This document shows positions 7,002 through 10,177 of a DNA stretch of 10,177 nucleotides, piece after piece. Source of the stretch: TC-15 sp034437275. Its GTDB lineage: Bacteria; Chloroflexota; Anaerolineae; Aggregatilineales; Aggregatilineaceae. Numbering within the stretch: the stretch's first letter is position 1; the number at the start of each line of letters is the position of its first letter. The DNA is taken from NCBI GenBank assembly GCA_034437275.1, contig DAOTUD010000062.1:1-10177 (forward strand), in the 5' to 3' direction. The notes beneath the pieces were generated by a model. It saw only the letters and a list, made by a program, of their open reading frames with translations. It did no database searches and was not told the DNA's origin. The position numbers were made by a program, and so were the translations under genes.

Positions 7002-8672
7002 CTAGCGCACCCCGGCCAGGGCGTTGCAGGCCGGGCACGAGCCGTCGGGCCGCACGATGGCATAGCCCGCCATCGGGTCCGCGCCGTAGTTGGTGAAGTC
7101 CACATTCCAGATGATGACCAGCTTCACTTTGCCGCTGCTGCGCGCCAACTGCACGGCCTGCGCCAGCCACGCCGCCTGCTCGCCGAGGCTGGTGCTCGCG
7201 CCCCACGCAAACGCGCCCGGCAGCGGGCCGAAGCCCTCCGGCGTCAGGTAGCCGAGTTCGGTGAAGCACACCGGCTTCGCGCCGCCAAAGGCGTTGTAGT
7301 ACGTGTTGACCATGCCCCAGAAGTAGCGCGTGTAGTACTCGCCGCGCGGATCGCCGCCGGTCTGGCTGGGGCCGACGATGCCCTCGTTGTAGTGCGCGCC
7401 GATGCAGTCCATATAGTTCGCGGCCCCGGCAGCGGCCATCCCGCGCACGTAGCGGTCGTCATTCCACACGCGCGCCGCCCCGAACGCGCCTTCGGCCCCG
7501 GTCGGGGCGGGCGCACCGCTGATCACGGCCACGTTGGGGTTGGCGCTCTTGATCGCGTTGTAGGCTTTGGCCAGCAGTTCGGTGTAGCGGGCGGGGTTGA
7601 TCTGGCCGGTCGGCCATTCGCGGTCGATGTTCATCTCGTTCCAGACCTCAATAGCGTCCGGGCCGAGCGCCGCGACCTCGCCCACGAAACGCGCGTAATC
7701 GTCGTAATAGCCGGGCGCGCCCATCTGGTTGGGATCGCCGACAATGCCCAGCAGGATTTTGAACCCGTTGGCGTGCGCCTGCTGGATGGCTCCGGCGGCC
7801 ACATTGCCAGAGGCCCCCATCTGGAAGCGAACCTGGCGCTTGGCCCAGGTCATCCCGGCCTGCTGCATCAGGTTCGGATGCGCGAAGCTGTCGACGTGCC
7901 CGCCATAGCCGAACCCGGCCAACCCGGCACCCCCCGCCACCGGGGCCGGAGGTGCGCCACCGTCCCCCACGTCAGCCCCGGCGGAAGCGGCAGGAGCGGC
8001 GCTGCTGGTGGTGGGCGCGACGATCTGGTCGACAATCGTGGTGCTGACCGGCAAATTGCTGATGTAGCCGGACGTGAGTTGAATGTAATCGTAATAAATC
8101 CAGCCGTCCTGCCCGTTGGCGTTGATGAGCACCCAGTCCATCGTATCGGTGCGGCCCTTCGCCAGCACGGATAACCCCGACGACAGGGTGCGGATGATCC
8201 GGTAGCTGGTGCCCGGCCCGGTGCGTATGTTGACCGCCGCCAACGTCTGGCCCGGCACGCCGGAGCCTTCCGGGAAGCCGCCGCCGTTCGCCGGGGCCGC
8301 CCCGCCATCGCCACCATCGCCCGCGCCGGTATCGTCACCCGCCGGGGGGTCCATCGGCGTGCCCAGGTCGGGCGGCGCGTCGCGGAAAGGCAGCATGTCC
8401 ATCGTGAGGCCGGCGCGCAATTCGACATAGCCCGACGCCAGCCAGCCGGCCTGTCCGTCCGGTGTGCGCCCATACACCCAGGACCCGTTTTGGCCCAGCA
8501 GCGTGAGGGTGGTGCCGCGCGCCAGTTGGGCGATCACAGCGTACTGGCTGCCGGGGCCGTGCCGCATGTTGAGCCGGTCCGGCACGACGGTCGCATCCGC
8601 GCCATCCTGGGCCATCACCGGGACGGCACTGAACACGATCACGACAATGAGTAAGGCGGTTACGATACGCAT
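7002..8672 (-). CDS. Secreted SH3b-SH3b clan GH-A glycosidase-like protein, 556 aa
   Basis: The start is ATG 8672, with GGAG 8 bases upstream. A longer frame from 8744 would begin almost at the predicted transcription start and would bury the signal peptide. Residues 1-21 are the signal peptide (MRIVTALL, ending VMAQDG). SH3b 1 is at about 26-88 (LNMRHGPGSQY, GWLASGYVEL) and SH3b 2 at about 141-203 (VNIRTGPGTSY, GWIYYDYIQL), separated by a Gly/Asp/Pro-rich linker. Residues about 250-550 form a GH-A-type TIM barrel as in GH5/GH39-like enzymes. The acid/base is Glu346 in EVWNEMN and the nucleophile is Glu472 in CFTELGYL, both intact. It ends near a CPAC motif. It is likely an exported glycoside hydrolase held to the wall by SH3b domains; the substrate cannot be named. 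Its barrel is paralogous to the C-terminal barrel of the gene immediately downstream. Confidence 0.9.
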   Translation of the reverse strand: MRIVTALLIVVIVFSAVPVMAQDGADATVVPDRLNMRHGPGSQYAVIAQLARGTTLTLLGQNGSWVYGRTPDGQAGWLASGYVELRAGLTMDMLPFRDAPPDLGTPMDPPAGDDTGAGDGGDGGAAPANGGGFPEGSGVPGQTLAAVNIRTGPGTSYRIIRTLSSGLSVLAKGRTDTMDWVLINANGQDGWIYYDYIQLTSGYISNLPVSTTIVDQIVAPTTSSAAPAASAGADVGDGGAPPAPVAGGAGLAGFGYGGHVDSFAHPNLMQQAGMTWAKRQVRFQMGASGNVAAGAIQQAHANGFKILLGIVGDPNQMGAPGYYDDYARFVGEVAALGPDAIEVWNEMNIDREWPTGQINPARYTELLAKAYNAIKSANPNVAVISGAPAPTGAEGAFGAARVWNDDRYVRGMAAAGAANYMDCIGAHYNEGIVGPSQTGGDPRGEYYTRYFWGMVNTYYNAFGGAKPVCFTELGYLTPEGFGPLPGAFAWGASTSLGEQAAWLAQAVQLARSSGKVKLVIIWNVDFTNYGADPMAGYAIVRPDGSCPACNALAGVR

Positions 8673-8753
8673 AGAATATTCTCCACAAAACACACTTACC
8701 CGTAACAGGGCACGGGGGCAGCGCGCCCCGATTTTTCTCGACAAAGTGCCGGT

Positions 8754-8782
8754 AGTGTAGCACGCGCGATCGGCTTGTGCAA
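8754..8782 (-). promoter_or_regulatory. Sigma70-like promoter of the 7002-8672 gene
   Basis: On the minus strand TTGCAC (8777-8782), a 17-base spacer and TACACT (8754-8759), preceded by TGC as an extended -10. The 21 bases at 8748-8768 are identical to 9957-9977 in the promoter of the next gene. The leader would be about 75 bases. Confidence 0.75.
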
Positions 8783-8804
8783 GGGGGTAGATAGGCGTGG
8801 CGCG

Positions 8805-9923
8805 TCACTCCGCCGCCGCCAGCCCGGGCAGGATCACCTCGCGGCGGAGCAGGTCCAGCGTTTGCAGCGTCAGCAGGTTGCGCCGCGCATAGCCCGCCAC
8901 ATCCTCCTGGCCCCGGAACACGATCTGTGTCGGGTCATACGCAAAGCCGCTGTCTGTCAGGTGCGTATATTCAGCGACCAGCCCGCGATCGGGCAGCGCC
9001 TGGGCCGCGCGCCAGAAGTTGATCAGCGGGATGTCGTAGTCCTGCGCGATCTCGACCGTGATCATGTTGAAGCGCAGCGTGGCGTGCCACAGGCGGTCCT
9101 TGTGCCAGGTGAAGGTCGTCAGCACCGGGATCACGCCGCGCGCGATGGACAGCTCCACCACGCCGACCACCGCCGCCCGGAACTGGTCTTGGTTGAGGTT
9201 GAGCATGTCGTTGGGGCCGAACATGATCACCGCGACGCTGGGCAGCGCGCGGCGATATTCGCAGGCCAGCACGCCCTCGCCCGGCCTGCACAGGTTCGGA
9301 TCGGCCCACAGCGCGTTGAGCATCGTCTGCGCGTTGAAGCCTCTCCGCCCGGCCAGGCTGTAATGCGCCCACGACCCGGCGAAAAAGTCGATCGTCGGCT
9401 CCAGGTCAGCATACGGGCCGAGATCGTAGAGGTTCTCGTCGAACGCGGACAGGAAATAGCCGGTTTCCGTGTTGCAGTCGCCAACTTTGGTGAACACGTG
9501 GGGGTCATTGCCCAACGCCTGCCCCCGCGCGAAGATCGCCGCCGAAGCCGCGCCCGGCGTGGGCAGCACGGGCGTCGTTTGCAGCGTCGTCAGTTCCACC
9601 GGGGGGCCGGGGTCGGGCACGGTGGGCAGCGCATCGCACGCCCCCCGCGGGATCACCACCCACGCCGCGATCCACGCCGTTTCGTGGAAATCCACCGCGT
9701 ACCAATCGCCATCTGTGCTGGTTCCGAGCACCGGCAGCGCATTGCCGCGCGGCAGCACGCCAACCACCTCGTAGGCGTACGCACCCGGCCCGCTGCGGAT
9801 GTTCACGTCGTTGTTGATGGCGACCACTTCGCAGGCCATGCCGTCCTGGGCGGTGACTGGCGTCAAGGCTGCCAGCGCCACGTAGACCGTTAGGATCATC
9901 ACCAAAGACCATCGCTTGATCAC
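8805..9923 (-). CDS. Secreted SH3b plus SGNH/GDSL hydrolase-like protein, 372 aa
   Basis: The start chosen is GTG 9923, 9 bases after GGAG (9933-9936). The longer frame from TTG 9938 contains that ribosome binding site, so it is rejected. Residues 1-25 are a signal peptide ending TPVTAQ. An SH3b domain covers about 30-98 (VNIRSGPGAYAYEVVG, AWIAAWVVIP). After a Pro/Thr linker, residues about 128-345 resemble an SGNH hydrolase. Block I reads KVGDCNT, with Cys150 where Ser is usual; block III is FGPND (N238, D239); block V is EYTHLTDSG (His321, with Glu318 in place of Asp). It may be an exported esterase or acyl-hydrolase acting on glycan or wall substituents, but the Ser-to-Cys change makes activity uncertain. 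It shares promoter type and SH3b architecture with the adjacent glycosidase gene. Confidence 0.85.
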   Translation of the reverse strand: MIKRWSLVMILTVYVALAALTPVTAQDGMACEVVAINNDVNIRSGPGAYAYEVVGVLPRGNALPVLGTSTDGDWYAVDFHETAWIAAWVVIPRGACDALPTVPDPGPPVELTTLQTTPVLPTPGAASAAIFARGQALGNDPHVFTKVGDCNTETGYFLSAFDENLYDLGPYADLEPTIDFFAGSWAHYSLAGRRGFNAQTMLNALWADPNLCRPGEGVLACEYRRALPSVAVIMFGPNDMLNLNQDQFRAAVVGVVELSIARGVIPVLTTFTWHKDRLWHATLRFNMITVEIAQDYDIPLINFWRAAQALPDRGLVAEYTHLTDSGFAYDPTQIVFRGQEDVAGYARRNLLTLQTLDLLRREVILPGLAAAE

Positions 9924-10177
9924 GGCTGCCTGCTCCAACTACTCGTCCGGCAAATCGCCGGTAGTGTAGCACGCGCGCGGCTTCGTGCAAGCGGGGCAAT
10001 TGGCGGGGGTCCCCCGGCATGGTACACTACACGCAATAACATACACCTGTGACACTCCCCACGCCTAAAGGCGGGGGCTTCTGGCGCACGCATGAGCTTA
10101 CCTGCATGAACAAGCACAGGCAGTGGTCCTACGTTAAGCGACAAGGGCGTGTCCCACCCAAAAAGAGGTTTCTCATC
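9920..10177 (-). CDS. tnpB: Partial tnpB (IS200/IS605 OrfB), C-terminal end only
   Basis: The frame enters from the right edge with no start inside the window. It reads DEKPLFGWDTPLSLNVGPLP, continues VLVHAGKLM, then RAPEAPAFRRGECHRC across the terminal hairpin. Proline-rich tails of the EAPAF type running into a GC-rich hairpin are common at the ends of TnpB genes. TnpB is the RNA-guided nuclease of IS200/IS605 elements; its catalytic RuvC and zinc-finger parts lie outside the window. No stop occurs before the element boundary near 10049, so the frame continues through flanking DNA to TGA at 9920-9922. That stop overlaps the GTG start of the SGNH-like gene, and the last ~40 residues are probably not native. 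The call rests on the tail pattern plus the hairpin. Confidence 0.5.
   Translation of the reverse strand, partial: DEKPLFGWDTPLSLNVGPLPVLVHAGKLMRAPEAPAFRRGECHRCMLLRVVYHAGGPPPIAPLARSRARATLPAICRTSSWSRQP
9933..9936 (-). promoter_or_regulatory. Ribosome binding site of the SGNH-like gene
   Basis: GGAG on the minus strand, 9 bases before the GTG at 9923. It decides that start over the upstream TTG. Confidence 0.6.
9963..9990 (-). promoter_or_regulatory. Sigma70-like promoter of the 8805-9923 gene
   Basis: On the minus strand TTGCAC (9985-9990), a 16-base spacer and TACACT (9963-9968) with an extended TGC. Transcription would start near 9956, giving a leader of about 33 bases. The core 9957-9977 is identical to 8748-8768. 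Confidence 0.75.
10000..10028 (+). promoter_or_regulatory. Possible plus-strand promoter facing the IS end
   Basis: TTGGCG (10000-10005), a 17-base spacer and TACACT (10023-10028) with an extended TGG. It would be divergent from the SGNH-gene promoter and antisense to tnpB and its guide RNA. It may be a chance match. Confidence 0.25.
10049..10177 (-). mobile_element. Terminal part of an IS200/IS605-family element
   Basis: The hairpin and the tnpB-like tail mark the tnpB-distal (right) end of an IS200/IS605-type element that continues beyond the window. The probable boundary is next to the GTGAC at 10049-10053. The opposite end and any tnpA are not visible. Confidence 0.55.
10057..10077 (-). 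repeat. Subterminal bulged hairpin of the IS200/IS605 right end
   Basis: CCCC (10057-10060) plus CGCC (10062-10065) pair with GGCG (10070-10073) plus GGGG (10074-10077), around a TAAA loop with one bulged base at 10061. An imperfect palindrome with a bulge next to the element end is the form recognised by Y1 transposases. It is also the 3' hairpin of TnpB guide RNAs. Confidence 0.65.

Larger units (their letters stand above)
10029..10177 (-). ncRNA. Probable 3' part of a TnpB omega (reRNA) guide RNA
   Basis: In IS200/IS605 elements the guide RNA overlaps the tnpB 3' end, folds into the right-end hairpin and takes its guide from the flanking DNA. Here the scaffold would be 10049-10177 and onward, with the guide in the roughly 20 bases 10048 down to 10029. 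This is inferred from family behaviour; no RNA evidence is available. Confidence 0.35.

Noticed and set aside
6786..8174. Long plus-strand frame over the GH-A gene
   Set aside because: It is a shadow of the minus-strand glycosidase and has no recognisable motifs or start signals.
8673..8744. N-terminal extension of the GH-A protein from 8744
   Set aside because: It would begin almost at the transcription start and place 24 residues before a complete signal peptide; ATG 8672 has a ribosome binding site.
8775..9893. Long plus-strand frame over the SGNH-like gene
   Set aside because: It is a shadow frame; the minus strand carries a signal peptide, SH3b and SGNH blocks.
10049..10177. Alternative reading of the hairpin region as an upstream IscB/HEARO-type RNA on the plus strand
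   Set aside because: A GTGA precedes the hairpin, as reported for HEARO insertions. However, the minus-strand tail EAPAF followed by the bulged hairpin and GTGTCAC fits a TnpB right end better, and no IscB-like protein start is visible.
10106..10177. Short plus-strand frame starting ATG at 10106 and open to the window edge
   Set aside because: It has only 24 codons, no ribosome binding site and no similarity I recognise, and lies antisense to the tnpB end.

Overview
The window looks like chromosomal DNA from a GC-rich bacterium. Secreted proteins that combine bacterial SH3 (SH3b) domains, CARDB domains, SGNH hydrolase folds and clan GH-A barrels are typical of Chloroflexota (Anaerolineae or relatives). 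This is an inference from architecture and composition; there is no rRNA or marker gene here. No tRNA, rRNA or CRISPR array was seen. Nearly every protein is exported or membrane-anchored, so the region is an envelope/secretome cluster.

Layout. (1) 1-2278, minus strand: a two-gene unit. A secreted LppX/LolA-like protein (1337-2278) is followed 35 bases later by a secreted protein with a LamG-like domain and two CARDB domains (1-1301), which is cut by the left window edge. (2) 2336-3770, plus strand: a 14-bp palindrome, then a broken chimeric reading frame (half of a TlpA-like thioredoxin joined to an SH3-like tail) with its own terminator. Next come a promoter and an intact secreted protein (2995-3711) with an almost identical SH3-like tail and its own terminator. 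(3) 3794-8672, minus strand: two adjacent paralogs. The upstream one (7002-8672) is a secreted SH3b-SH3b-GH-A glycosidase-like protein with both catalytic glutamates. The downstream one (3794-6916) is a 1040-residue membrane-anchored protein carrying a GH18/YaaH-like barrel and a GH-A-like barrel. In each of its barrels a key catalytic glutamate is replaced by arginine. (4) 8805-9923, minus strand: a secreted SH3b-SGNH hydrolase-like protein whose nucleophile position is Cys. (5) 10049-10177: the end of an IS200/IS605-type element, with a bulged terminal hairpin and the 3' end of tnpB on the minus strand.

The genes at 7002-8672 and 8805-9923 each have a strong sigma70-like promoter sharing an identical 21-base core. 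This suggests parallel, possibly co-regulated expression of exported wall- or glycan-directed proteins. The most unusual content is the tandem pseudo-glycosidase beside its intact paralog, and the duplicated SH3-like tail captured by a thioredoxin fragment.
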